The translations under genes and the position numbers were made by a program. From assembly GCA_016213345.1 (NCBI GenBank), contig JACRAO010000015.1, positions 1 through 14,127 on the forward strand: 14,127 nucleotides of DNA, given 5' to 3'. This stretch comes from Bdellovibrio sp. Lineage in GTDB: Bacteria > Bdellovibrionota > UBA1018. Under the pieces are notes generated by a model. The model was not told the origin of the DNA. It searched no databases and saw nothing but the letters and a program-made list of their open reading frames with translations. Shown here piece after piece: positions 1 to 7,242 of this stretch; the first letter of the stretch is position 1, and the number at the start of each line of letters is the position of its first letter.

Positions 1-917
1 ATAATGGTAGTTGTGGTTCTGGTTTCAGATAGTTCTAATGGAATCACTAGAGTTTTAATGTCATGAAATAGTGCGGTATTTTTTTCCGAATCAAGCGTCT
101 TATGCCCTTTGTTATTTAGGTTAAAACTAACGTGTGTCGGATCAGAAGCCTGAAAAAGAATAAGCTTCTTTGCTTTAAGAACTAAAATACGATCTTTTCG
201 GATAGGAAAAACCATTGTTGGTTTCTCATCAATACGAAATCTCACCCAAATATCAGAAAGTGCTTTAAAAATAATCTTATACTTTACATCAGCGGAGTTT
301 AAGTCAACGCCTGAATTCAAGGGGTCTGGTCTTACAGATGGCTTAAGCGAAGGCCTAGGACCTGGACTATGGCTTGGACTTGGAGTTGCCACGGGCGAAG
401 GTGATGGTGTAATTATAACAGGCACTTCAGTGACTACCGACATTGATGGCGTAGGAGATGCTTTTATCTGTGCTACTTTAAGTTTTTCTAAATTTGATTT
501 CTTGTGATGTTTAAAAGAAGGCTTAAAAATTAAGATTAAAACAGCACCCAAAATAACAAAGCTGCCCATTGTCATCCACAGAAATCTACGTCCTTGATCA
601 CCTTCTTTTTTTTCAAAAGCATATCCTAGGTGTCCTTTTTCATGCGTAGGTCTTTCTTGTGCCTTGTCATTTAAATAAGTATTGTATTTAGTAAGAATTT
701 CCTTAGGATCTAAACCAATAAATCTGGCATAGGCAATGACAAATCCTCTTACAAATGGCTTAGCAGGAAGTTCAGAGTACTGATCATTTTCAATGTAATA
801 CAGCAATTTGACATTAATTTTGGTGGCAGCAGCAATTTGCTCTAAAGTAATTGCCCGTTTTTCTCTAGCTTCTCTTAAAAACTCTCCCAAACTTAGATTT
901 AGATCCTGTGTGTTCAT
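1..917 (-). CDS. rodZ: RodZ-like cell-shape protein (partial, C-terminus beyond window)
   Basis: RodZ is a bitopic inner-membrane protein that links the MreB cytoskeleton to the peptidoglycan elongation machinery. My translation gives 305 codons without a stop before the left edge. Residues about 8-75 form a Cro/C1-type helix-turn-helix with the RodZ signature (YYIEN..., LPAKPFVRGF, YARFIGLD). One hydrophobic span at about 113-131 is the transmembrane helix. A Pro/Ser-rich linker (about 154-200, many PSPSP-like steps) leads to a beta-rich region (about 211-285) resembling the RodZ periplasmic DUF4115 domain. The start is the ATG at 915-917, five bases after the stop of the TPR gene. I see no clear ribosome binding site there, so translational coupling is likely. 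The pairing of a PilW/PilF-type TPR gene with rodZ is known from gammaproteobacteria. Family call is strong; role in this organism is inferred. Confidence 0.88.
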   Translation of the reverse strand, partial: MNTQDLNLSLGEFLREAREKRAITLEQIAAATKINVKLLYYIENDQYSELPAKPFVRGFVIAYARFIGLDPKEILTKYNTYLNDKAQERPTHEKGHLGYAFEKKEGDQGRRFLWMTMGSFVILGAVLILIFKPSFKHHKKSNLEKLKVAQIKASPTPSMSVVTEVPVIITPSPSPVATPSPSHSPGPRPSLKPSVRPDPLNSGVDLNSADVKYKIIFKALSDIWVRFRIDEKPTMVFPIRKDRILVLKAKKLILFQASDPTHVSFNLNNKGHKTLDSEKNTALFHDIKTLVIPLELSETRTTTTI

Positions 918-922
918 TGTAT

Positions 923-1711
923 TTAGGGCAAATATTTTAATTGCTCAATTGCTTGGTCGGAATATTTAGTGTTTGCAAAATTTTGTTTAATTTCTAAAAA
1001 TTTTCTTCTAGCTTTATCATATTCTCGTGTTCTCTCATACATCATTCCTATTGCCAAATGTGCCTCAGCAAATCCAGCACAAAATTTCTGCGTAGCCTGG
1101 TCATATTCTTTTTGTGCTTCTCTGAGGTTGTCCTCATGCAGTTGGATATGTCCTAAATAATAATGAGCAACACAAGCTCCTTGCGGCAGTTCCAGTGTTG
1201 CTTTTTGTAGGGCTGTTTGTGCTTTTTTATATTCTTCTTTTCTGTAATATAAAATACCTAAATTAGTAAAAGCTTTATAAGCGTCACGGTAAAGAGAATC
1301 TTCTGATGCTAAAAGCAAAGGTTTTTCAGCTTCTGTATACATGCCCAGGTCTAGATATAATTTCCCAAGTGTATTATTTGCATCAGAATATTTTGGACTA
1401 AGAAAAACAGCTTGTTTGGCTTCGTTAATTGCTTTCTGTAAATCATGTTTTGCAAAATACGCTAAGGCTCGTACATGATAAAGCTCAGGAAGATTTGGTG
1501 CAAGCTTTTCAGCATCTACTAATGTTTGCAGTGCTCCGGTGGCGTCTCCCTCGTGGAGCGCGCCTTTGGCAACTTCGATCATTAACCATGCTCTGTCAAT
1601 TTGAGTTAATGGTTTGTTTTTGTCTTTAGAATTATATAACAGCGCGCAGGAAGATAAAATACCGTATAAAAATAGTATAATAATAAAACGTGTCATCTGG
1701 TTTATTGACAT
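923..1711 (-). CDS. TPR lipoprotein, PilW/PilF-like (type IV pilus biogenesis/stability)
   Basis: The 262-residue product has a short basic/hydrophobic signal sequence with a lipobox (L19-S-S-C22), so it should be a lipoprotein with mature N-terminal Cys22. From about residue 42 to the end it is tetratricopeptide repeats (for example around 49-115, 145-180 and 215-255), with the usual small residues at TPR helix-packing positions. PilW/PilF lipoproteins of this length act at the outer membrane as pilotins for the PilQ secretin in type IV pilus assembly. The layout of a lipoprotein TPR gene immediately before rodZ supports this, but no pilus gene is visible here, so a generic TPR lipoprotein remains possible. 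ATG at 1709-1711 is the annotated start; an in-frame ATG five codons later would also leave an intact signal sequence. A small hairpin lies just upstream of the start. Confidence 0.75.
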   Translation of the reverse strand: MSINQMTRFIIILFLYGILSSCALLYNSKDKNKPLTQIDRAWLMIEVAKGALHEGDATGALQTLVDAEKLAPNLPELYHVRALAYFAKHDLQKAINEAKQAVFLSPKYSDANNTLGKLYLDLGMYTEAEKPLLLASEDSLYRDAYKAFTNLGILYYRKEEYKKAQTALQKATLELPQGACVAHYYLGHIQLHEDNLREAQKEYDQATQKFCAGFAEAHLAIGMMYERTREYDKARRKFLEIKQNFANTKYSDQAIEQLKYLP

Positions 1712-1714
1712 AAA

Positions 1715-1727
1715 GGAAACCCTTTCC
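1715..1727 (-). promoter_or_regulatory. Small hairpin at the ribosome-binding region of the TPR gene
   Basis: GGAAA (1715-1719) and TTTCC (1723-1727) are perfect complements around a 3-base loop. They end four bases before the start codon of the TPR lipoprotein gene and cover its purine-rich leader, so the stem could modulate ribosome access. The stem is only five base pairs, so this may be chance. Confidence 0.25.
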
Positions 1728-1747
1728 CTTAATTACTAGGCTAAAGG

Positions 1748-1759
1748 ATTTCTAGAAAT
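1748..1759. repeat. Perfect 12-bp palindrome between vapC and the TPR gene
   Basis: ATTTCTAGAAAT reads the same on both strands. It lies in the 67-base gap between the end of vapC and the start of the TPR lipoprotein gene, where it could be a regulator site for the TPR-rodZ unit. No T-tract follows, so it is not a typical terminator. Function unknown. Confidence 0.3.
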
Positions 1760-1778
1760 TCGGGAAGTAAAATCAGTT

Positions 1779-2174
1779 TTATTCATTATAAATACTAAGA
1801 GTGGTTTCTTTTTCTATTTTCTGAAAATCTTGATCTAAAGAAAAAACTGTAGCTCCAAATTCGATGCACACTTGGGCAATCAAGCAGTCTATTGGACCAC
1901 TAATGGTGATCCCTTTTCTCCTCAATTTTCGATAGAGCTGTGCTGCACGAATATGAGTTTGAAAACTTATAGGAATGATGGGCACCTTGATCAGTACATC
2001 ATGGGCTATTTCAAAATCTTTGTCTTGCTTAAATCCACAAAGAACCTCTGTAATAACGAGTGATACTGCAACAATGTTTTTGCCATCATTTAAGTATCTC
2101 TCCAAGAGGTCAGCAATAAGAGAGTGCTTTTGACTAAAGTATTCGATCCATACAGAAGAATCTACTAAAATCAT
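1779..2174 (-). CDS. vapC: VapC-type PIN-domain toxin (ribonuclease)
   Basis: This 131-residue protein is a complete PIN domain. VapC toxins are Mg2+-dependent endoribonucleases that cleave tRNA or rRNA when not held by their VapB partner. The acidic active-site residues are in place: Asp5 in the opening VDSSVWIEY motif, Glu43 in ITEVLCGF, Asp96 in GPIDCLIAQ, and Asp114/Asp116 in SLDQDF. Length matches the family (about 130 residues). The ATG at 2172-2174 follows directly on the TAG of the upstream antitoxin gene with no spacer, which is typical of coupled toxin-antitoxin pairs. The RNA target cannot be read from the sequence. The pair separates pyrC from the pilW-rodZ unit and looks like an accessory insertion. 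Confidence 0.9.
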   Translation of the reverse strand: MILVDSSVWIEYFSQKHSLIADLLERYLNDGKNIVAVSLVITEVLCGFKQDKDFEIAHDVLIKVPIIPISFQTHIRAAQLYRKLRRKGITISGPIDCLIAQVCIEFGATVFSLDQDFQKIEKETTLSIYNE

Positions 2175-2381
2175 CTAGAGCTTCTCTAACTTTCGCCATC
2201 GCTCTAGATTGCCTTCCCATTTGAGTGTGCCTTTTATTTTACGTAACGCTTTTATGAGGGTGCTTTGATCTACGACTCGTTTGAGTGAGATATTAATAGC
2301 TTCCTTTTTGCTTTTTGCTCCGGTTAGTGCAATGACTTTTGCTATGAGTCGATCATCAATAACGACGTTTGTTCTGCCCAT
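2175..2381 (-). CDS. vapB: VapB-type antitoxin (VapB/DUF2191-like, ribbon-helix-helix N-terminus)
   Basis: The 68-residue protein begins with TNVVIDDRLIAKVIALTG, the beta-strand plus helix of short VapB antitoxins (DUF2191-like), followed by KSKKEAINISLKRVV. The N-terminus would dimerise and bind operator DNA; the basic, Trp-containing tail (about 45-68) would wrap the VapC active site. It is upstream of and abuts vapC, the standard antitoxin-first order. The ATG at 2379-2381 is preceded on the minus strand by a plausible AAGGA ribosome site. Two inverted repeats upstream make conditional autoregulation by the VapBC complex likely; that is inferred from the family. Confidence 0.85.
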   Translation of the reverse strand: MGRTNVVIDDRLIAKVIALTGAKSKKEAINISLKRVVDQSTLIKALRKIKGTLKWEGNLERWRKLEKL

Positions 2382-2397
2382 AGAGGCTATCCTTTTC

Positions 2398-2428
2398 TAT
2401 ACACCATTTTATCAAAAAAATGTGTATA
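2398..2428 (-). promoter_or_regulatory. Inverted repeat TATACAC-N17-GTGTATA upstream of vapB (candidate operator)
   Basis: TATACAC (2398-2404) and GTGTATA (2422-2428) are perfect 7-bp arms with a 17-base spacer, starting 17 bases before the vapB start codon. On the minus strand the spacer holds an AT-rich element (GATAAAAT) that could act as a -10 box about 17 bases after TTGCAA. VapBC complexes usually repress their own promoter through such palindromes. Protein binding here is inferred. Confidence 0.5.
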
Positions 2429-2450
2429 TTTGCAAGATTATTATTGCAAA
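2429..2450 (-). promoter_or_regulatory. Inverted repeat TTTGCAA-N8-TTGCAAA upstream of vapB (candidate operator)
   Basis: This is a perfect 7-bp inverted repeat with an 8-base spacer. It abuts the other vapB inverted repeat and lies 22 bases from the stop codon of pyrC. On the minus strand each arm contains TTGCAA, a -35-like hexamer, so a bound repressor would cover the promoter. Symmetry is seen directly; the operator role is inferred. Confidence 0.5.
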
Positions 2451-2472
2451 TTACTTAAACATTTTAAAGTTT

Positions 2473-3771
2473 TTAATTCACTATCCCGCCTTCAAAAACA
2501 ATATGTCCACCCACAATTGTCATTTTTACTTTTCCCTGAAATTTGCGACCAAAAAATGGGGAGTTTTTGCTTTTTGAGCGATTAAGTGCCTCGCTAAATG
2601 TCCATTGTTCGTTCGGGTCTATTATCGTAATATCAGCCTGAGAGCCTTTTTTTAGAGTACCATATTCAATTCCTAATAATTTTGCAGGCGCAATAGTAAG
2701 AGATTCGATCCATCTTTTTAGTGGTAAAATTTTTTCACTCACTAAACCTAAAGTCAAAGGCACTGTGGTCTGAAGACCTATAATACCATTAGCCGCTTGA
2801 TCAAACTCCAGTGCTTTTTCGTTAACACTGTGCGGAGCATGATCCGAAGCAATAATATCAATATATCCCTGAGCTAACGCTTTTCTCAACGCTAAGACAT
2901 CTTTTTTTGACCTAAGTGGCGGAGCTACCTTAAAATTCGTGTCATAATTTCTGATTTCCTCTTCCGTAAGCGTCAGATGATGAGGACTGGCTTCTGCAGT
3001 AACTAAAAGCCCTTCATCTTTTGCTCTTTTCAGATGCTCCAATGCAACAGCAGTCGAAATATGTGCGATATGAAGGCGCGATTTGGTCAAACGACAAAGC
3101 GCGATATCTCTTGCAACCATGATTTCTTCTGAGGCTTGTGGATTTCCTCTCAACCCGAGCTCGGTCGAAAAAATACTCTCATTCATCACCCCTTGCCCCA
3201 CAAGACTAGAGTCCTCAGCATGATCAATAATCGCCACTCCAAATGCCCTAGCGTAATCCAAACCCTTTCTCATCAGATACGAATTCATTACAGGAATGCC
3301 ATCATCACTAATGGCTTTAGCTCCCTCTCCAATCATGCCTCCAATTTCTGCAAGTTCCTCACCCTTTAACCCTTTGCTTAAAGCTCCCACAGGAAAAACT
3401 CGACATGAGGCCGATTGTCTTGCTTTCTCCCGAATATACGCAGTAATAGACGGGCTGTCGTTAACTGGCAACGTATTAGCCATACAGGCAATCGAAGTAA
3501 ACCCACCCGCTACGGCAGCTTTCGTTCCTGTTTCTATCGTTTCTTTATACTCAAAGCCAGGTTCCCTCAAATGAACATGCACGTCAATAAGACCGGGTAA
3601 AACCCAGAATTTTTTAGCGTCAATTATTTTTAATCCACGAGATACAGGAATTTTACCAGGTTTTTCTAAAGCTTTGATTTTTCCATCTTCGACTAATATA
3701 TCTCCTATAAAGTCAATATCTTGAGTGGGATCGATTATTTTACCTCCACGAATGATAAATCTTTCAATCAT
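2473..3771 (-). CDS. pyrC: Dihydroorotase, class I (pyrimidine biosynthesis)
   Basis: Dihydroorotase cyclises N-carbamoyl-L-aspartate to L-dihydroorotate, the third step of de novo UMP synthesis, in the cytoplasm. The 432-residue product is full length for the bacterial class I amidohydrolase type. Binuclear metal ligands are visible: His65 and His67 in DVHVHLREPG, Asp157 in ISDDG (where class I enzymes have Asp instead of a carboxylated lysine), His184 in IIDHAED, His237 in HIAHIST, and Asp310 in IIASDHAPH. The start ATG (3769-3771) is six bases after the pyrB stop, so pyrB and pyrC are co-transcribed and catalyse consecutive reactions. The C-terminal 43 codons recur as a decayed copy on the plus strand at 9052-9183. 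No convincing terminator follows the gene before vapB. Confidence 0.96.
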   Translation of the reverse strand: MIERFIIRGGKIIDPTQDIDFIGDILVEDGKIKALEKPGKIPVSRGLKIIDAKKFWVLPGLIDVHVHLREPGFEYKETIETGTKAAVAGGFTSIACMANTLPVNDSPSITAYIREKARQSASCRVFPVGALSKGLKGEELAEIGGMIGEGAKAISDDGIPVMNSYLMRKGLDYARAFGVAIIDHAEDSSLVGQGVMNESIFSTELGLRGNPQASEEIMVARDIALCRLTKSRLHIAHISTAVALEHLKRAKDEGLLVTAEASPHHLTLTEEEIRNYDTNFKVAPPLRSKKDVLALRKALAQGYIDIIASDHAPHSVNEKALEFDQAANGIIGLQTTVPLTLGLVSEKILPLKRWIESLTIAPAKLLGIEYGTLKKGSQADITIIDPNEQWTFSEALNRSKSKNSPFFGRKFQGKVKMTIVGGHIVFEGGIVN

Positions 3772-3777
3772 TATATT

Positions 3778-4704
3778 TTACCCATATTTTACCCATTCTT
3801 CATATTCTTTTGTCATACATAAGGCTGCTAAAACAGACATTCTAACTAAAACTCCATTTGCAACTTGATCCAAAATCACAGACAAAGGGCCATCTGCAAC
3901 CTCTGACTGAAGTTCGACCCCCCGATTGATAGGCCCAGGGTGCAAAATAATTGCTCCTTTTTTAATGAGCTTTGCTCTTTCTGCATTAATGCCCCAAAAC
4001 TTGGCATATTCGTTTAGTGTTGGTATTTGCATTTTATTTTGTCTTTCGAGTTGTATGCGCAATGCAATAATAACATCTGCCATATTTAAAAAATCTTCTA
4101 ATCTATACGAATAACTAACACCTAAACTCTCTGGTTCAGGAGGAAGCAACGTGGGAGGCCCACACACAGAAACCTGAGCGCCTAATTTTTTCAATAAATG
4201 AATATCAGAACGAGCTACACGGCTGTGAGCAATGTCTCCTATTATAAGGATTTTTTTCTTTAAAACGGAACCAAGTTTTTCTTCGATTGTAAAAACATCT
4301 AGCAAAGCTTGTGTGGGATGTTCGTGGAATCCGTCTCCAGCGTTCACAACAGGAATATTAACTGCATCGGCTAATACCTTTGGACTACCGGCAGAAGCAT
4401 GTCGAACCACAATGCAACTTGGCTGCATAGCCTCGATATTTCTTGCTGTGTCAATAAGGCTTTCTCCTTTTTGAACACTAGAAGTTGTTGCAGTAAAGTT
4501 TAAAACACTCCCGCCTAATTTTCTTGTGGCTATTTCAAAAGAGCTGCGCGTACGGGTCGAATTTTCAAAAAAAAGATTTGCTACCGTTTTACCATTTAAA
4601 AACAGAGGGACGCTCTTGGCTTGAGCTAATTTTTTTGCTCCTTTTAATAGGTAGAGAACTTCTGCTTTGTTTATGTCTTCTATAGCCAGCAAATAGTTTT
4701 TCAT
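3778..4704 (-). CDS. pyrB: Aspartate carbamoyltransferase catalytic chain
   Basis: PyrB condenses carbamoyl phosphate with L-aspartate to give N-carbamoyl-L-aspartate, the committed step of pyrimidine synthesis. I chose the ATG at 4702-4704, giving 308 residues, the usual catalytic-chain length. The reading frame extends upstream to 4755, but that would add 17 unrelated residues inside lepB. The carbamoyl-phosphate loop is at 49-53 (S-T-R-T-R in FFENSTRTRSSFE). Further family motifs are SSVQKGESLIDT (the mobile lysine loop), HEHPTQALLD, and HPGPINRGVE near the C-terminus. No pyrI regulatory subunit is seen beside it; pyrC follows instead, as in species with unregulated or PyrB-PyrC-associated enzymes. 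Part of the lepA-lepB-pyrB-pyrC operon. Confidence 0.96.
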   Translation of the reverse strand: MKNYLLAIEDINKAEVLYLLKGAKKLAQAKSVPLFLNGKTVANLFFENSTRTRSSFEIATRKLGGSVLNFTATTSSVQKGESLIDTARNIEAMQPSCIVVRHASAGSPKVLADAVNIPVVNAGDGFHEHPTQALLDVFTIEEKLGSVLKKKILIIGDIAHSRVARSDIHLLKKLGAQVSVCGPPTLLPPEPESLGVSYSYRLEDFLNMADVIIALRIQLERQNKMQIPTLNEYAKFWGINAERAKLIKKGAIILHPGPINRGVELQSEVADGPLSVILDQVANGVLVRMSVLAALCMTKEYEEWVKYG

Positions 4705-4726
4705 TAGCATCTTAATAAATCCATAA

Positions 4727-5389
4727 TTAGTTAATTTTGCGCAGCATCCGATCAAAACGAATCCGATAAAACCACCATGTTTCTTGAGGTTCCTGCTTTG
4801 GTGTAATAGAAAGCCAAATTAAACGTGGTTTACCTTTTAATGACAAAACAGGCACGAGACCCCAACTTTTTTTAATTTTAGTTGTGATTTGGGATCTGAA
4901 ATCTCCAAGTACAAATACAGTATGTTCTGGAACTTTGACCGGTGGCATATCGTCCATCACAGGTGACTCAAGACAAACAGAATAAACAGTATTTAAAATC
5001 TTCTCACTACCGCAAAAATTATTTATTTTAGATTCAGGTAAATCTAGCATAGTTCCATTCATAATTACATGACCCGATCTTACTTCAATAAGATCACCAG
5101 GTAAACCAACAACCCGCTTTATATAATCTATTTCTGGTTCATCTGGATGTGAAAACAATACAAGTTCACCATGACGCGGAAGTTTGCCTGTAAAAATTTT
5201 TTTACCCGACAATGGCAGACGGATACCATAATCCCATTTAGTAGCAAAAACAGTGTCTCCTGACTCTAGCGTTGGCCTCATTGCAGATACTGGAATACGA
5301 TAAGCCTCAATAATAAAAGCTCTAATAAAAAGAGCTAAAAGTATGGCTAATCCTAGAGCAATGCCGTAATGTCGAGCTACATTTTTCAA
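4727..5389 (-). CDS. LepB-like signal peptidase I family protein lacking the catalytic serine
   Basis: Signal peptidase I cleaves N-terminal signal peptides on the outer face of the inner membrane using a Ser/Lys dyad. This 220-residue protein has one N-terminal transmembrane helix (about 9-27), then family box B in the form IPVSAMRPTLESGD. In active enzymes the nucleophilic serine directly precedes this Met (for example IPSGSMMPTL in E. coli). Here that residue is Ala36, although Ser35 sits one position earlier. The general-base lysine is kept (Lys91 in YIKRVVGLPGD). The last box, normally GDNRDNSxDSRxWG, is eroded to GDFRSQITTKIKKSWG (162-177). Cys126 and Cys139 may form a disulfide. It lies three bases downstream of lepA, the classical lepA-lepB order, and ends shortly before pyrB. 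Fold and family are clear; peptidase activity is doubtful. Non-catalytic relatives such as streptococcal SipA exist. Confidence 0.85.
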   Translation of the reverse strand: MKNVARHYGIALGLAILLALFIRAFIIEAYRIPVSAMRPTLESGDTVFATKWDYGIRLPLSGKKIFTGKLPRHGELVLFSHPDEPEIDYIKRVVGLPGDLIEVRSGHVIMNGTMLDLPESKINNFCGSEKILNTVYSVCLESPVMDDMPPVKVPEHTVFVLGDFRSQITTKIKKSWGLVPVLSLKGKPRLIWLSITPKQEPQETWWFYRIRFDRMLRKIN

Positions 5390-5392
5390 AAC

Positions 5393-7189
5393 TTAATCCA
5401 CCTTCAGTACTGCTAAAAAAGCTTCTTGAGGTATTTCGACAACCCCGATTTGTTTCATTCTCTTTTTACCTTCTTTTTGCTTTTCAAGCAGCTTTCTTTT
5501 TCGTGTAATGTCTCCCCCATAGCATTTTGCTGTAACATTTTTTCTCAGTGCCGATATAGTTTCTCTTGCAATAATTTTTGAGCCAATAGCAGCTTGAATA
5601 GCGACTTCAAACATTTGCCTGTCAATGAGTTCTCTCATTTTTTTTGCAAGCTCTCTGCCACGAAAATTAGCCTTATCTTTGTGAATAATGACTGACAATG
5701 CATCTACGGTATCTCCATTGATCATAATGTCTAGTTTTACTAAATCAGATAGCCGATAGTCTATGAGCTCGTAATCCATTGAGGCATAGCCTTTGGTTAG
5801 ACTCTTTAAACGGTCATAAAAATCAAACACCATCTCATTGAGCGGAAGCTCATACACTAAGGCAATGCGATCTTTAGTTATATAATCCATTTTTTTTTGA
5901 ATACCACGTCTATCATTGAGCAAACCCATGACTACACCAACATATTCTGCAGGCATATGAGCCGTAAGGTGAATGTATGGCTCCTCGATGGTTTGAATTT
6001 TTACTTGTTCAGGAAGTTTAGCCGGATTGTCAATTAGGGTGATTTCTCCATTTGTTTTGGTTACGCGATACACAACAGATGGCGCAGTGGTAATTAGTTC
6101 AAGCTGATATTCTCTTTCAAGTCGTTCTTGCACGACATCCATGTGTAAAAGACCTAAAAAACCACATCGAAAACCAAAACCTAAAGCAGAAGAAGTCTCG
6201 GGTTCATAACTAATGGATGAGTCATTGAGTTTAAGTTTCTCTAAGGATTCTTTTAAGTCGTTGTAATGATCCGCATTGATAGGATAAATTCCGGAAAAAA
6301 CCATTGGCTTGACTTCTTTAAATCCAGCCAAGGGTTCTTGTACTAGGCGCTGACTATCCATGACGGTATCGCCTACTTTCATATCTCTGACATCTCTAAT
6401 ACCACAGACTATGGCACCTACTTCACCACTTGATAATTCTAAAACATCTGTAAAATGTGGAGAAAAAACACCTAGTCTCTGGACTTCAAATTCTTTGTTT
6501 ACATGAAAAAGCTTTATTTTCATTCCCTTTTGTATTTTGCCTTCAAAAATCCGACAAAGAGCAATGACTCCTTGGTATGAGTCATACCAGCTATCAAAAA
6601 TGAGCGCTCTCAACGGGTCTGCGTCTTTGCTGGCAGGCGGGGGAAAGTGCTTTACTATGCTTTCTAAAATTTGATCAATTCCGATTCCTGCTTTTGCACT
6701 ACAGAGAATTGCTCTTGACGTGTCTACAATACCTATGACTTCGTCAATTTGCTGGATAACTTTTTGTGGATCTGCTGCTGGTAAGTCAATTTTATTAATA
6801 ACTGGAAATACTTCTAGGTTATTATCCAGTGCCATAAACAAATTAGCTAATGTTTGTGCTTCAACACCTTGTGAGGCATCGACAACGAGAATGGCTCCTT
6901 CGCAAGCGGCTAAGGATCTAGAGACTTCGTATGTAAAATCTACATGCCCTGGAGTGTCAATTAGGTTCAATATATATTCATTGCCGTCTTTGGATTGAAA
7001 TTTCAATCTTACGCTTTGTGCTTTAATTGTAATGCCCCGTTCGCGTTCAATATCCATATTGTCTAAAAACTGTGCTTCCATTTCGCGGGCTGAGACTGTG
7101 CCTGTTTTTTCTAAGAGGCGATCGGCCAGTGTTGACTTGCCGTGGTCAATATGAGCAATGATACAGAAGTTTCTTATTTGTTTTTGCAT
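5393..7189 (-). CDS. lepA: Elongation factor 4 (LepA), ribosome back-translocase GTPase
   Basis: LepA is a translational GTPase that binds the ribosome, promotes back-translocation or remodelling of stalled ribosomes, and aids ribosome biogenesis. From the ATG at 7187-7189 it is 598 residues, the same size as E. coli LepA (599). The N-terminus QIRNFCIIAHIDHGKST carries the P-loop (12-20), followed by RGITIKAQSV (switch I), DTPGHVDF (switch II) and NKID (G4). EF-G-like domains follow, and the LepA-specific C-terminal domain is recognisable by KCYGGDITRKRKLLEKQK. The frame stays open to a TTG at 7229-7231, but those 14 extra residues do not look like LepA. First gene of the lepA-lepB-pyrB-pyrC unit. 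Its promoter must lie in the short divergent gap with the methyltransferase gene, or inside that gene. Confidence 0.97.
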   Translation of the reverse strand: MQKQIRNFCIIAHIDHGKSTLADRLLEKTGTVSAREMEAQFLDNMDIERERGITIKAQSVRLKFQSKDGNEYILNLIDTPGHVDFTYEVSRSLAACEGAILVVDASQGVEAQTLANLFMALDNNLEVFPVINKIDLPAADPQKVIQQIDEVIGIVDTSRAILCSAKAGIGIDQILESIVKHFPPPASKDADPLRALIFDSWYDSYQGVIALCRIFEGKIQKGMKIKLFHVNKEFEVQRLGVFSPHFTDVLELSSGEVGAIVCGIRDVRDMKVGDTVMDSQRLVQEPLAGFKEVKPMVFSGIYPINADHYNDLKESLEKLKLNDSSISYEPETSSALGFGFRCGFLGLLHMDVVQERLEREYQLELITTAPSVVYRVTKTNGEITLIDNPAKLPEQVKIQTIEEPYIHLTAHMPAEYVGVVMGLLNDRRGIQKKMDYITKDRIALVYELPLNEMVFDFYDRLKSLTKGYASMDYELIDYRLSDLVKLDIMINGDTVDALSVIIHKDKANFRGRELAKKMRELIDRQMFEVAIQAAIGSKIIARETISALRKNVTAKCYGGDITRKRKLLEKQKEGKKRMKQIGVVEIPQEAFLAVLKVD

Positions 7190-7242
7190 AAAGTCTAATG
7201 TATTTTTGACATGACTTTCATGATCCGACAAGATTATTAATT

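Noticed and set aside
2451..2472. Hairpin after the pyrC stop as an operon terminator
   Set aside because: Only a weak A/T stem with a bulge and no T-tract; read-through into vapBC cannot be excluded.
2281..2577. 98-codon plus-strand frame spanning the vapB start and the pyrC end
   Set aside because: Antisense to two well-supported genes and crosses the vapBC operator region; no recognisable motif.
3136..3600. Three overlapping plus-strand frames inside pyrC
   Set aside because: Antisense shadows of a full-length dihydroorotase; they overlap one another in different frames.
4705..4755. 17-codon N-terminal extension of pyrB
   Set aside because: It overlaps the lepB-like gene and precedes the normal family N-terminus; the ATG at 4704 gives the expected length.
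7190..7231. 14-codon TTG-start extension of lepA
   Set aside because: LepA proteins begin a few residues before IRNFxIIAHIDHGKST; the ATG at 7189 gives 598 residues, the family size.
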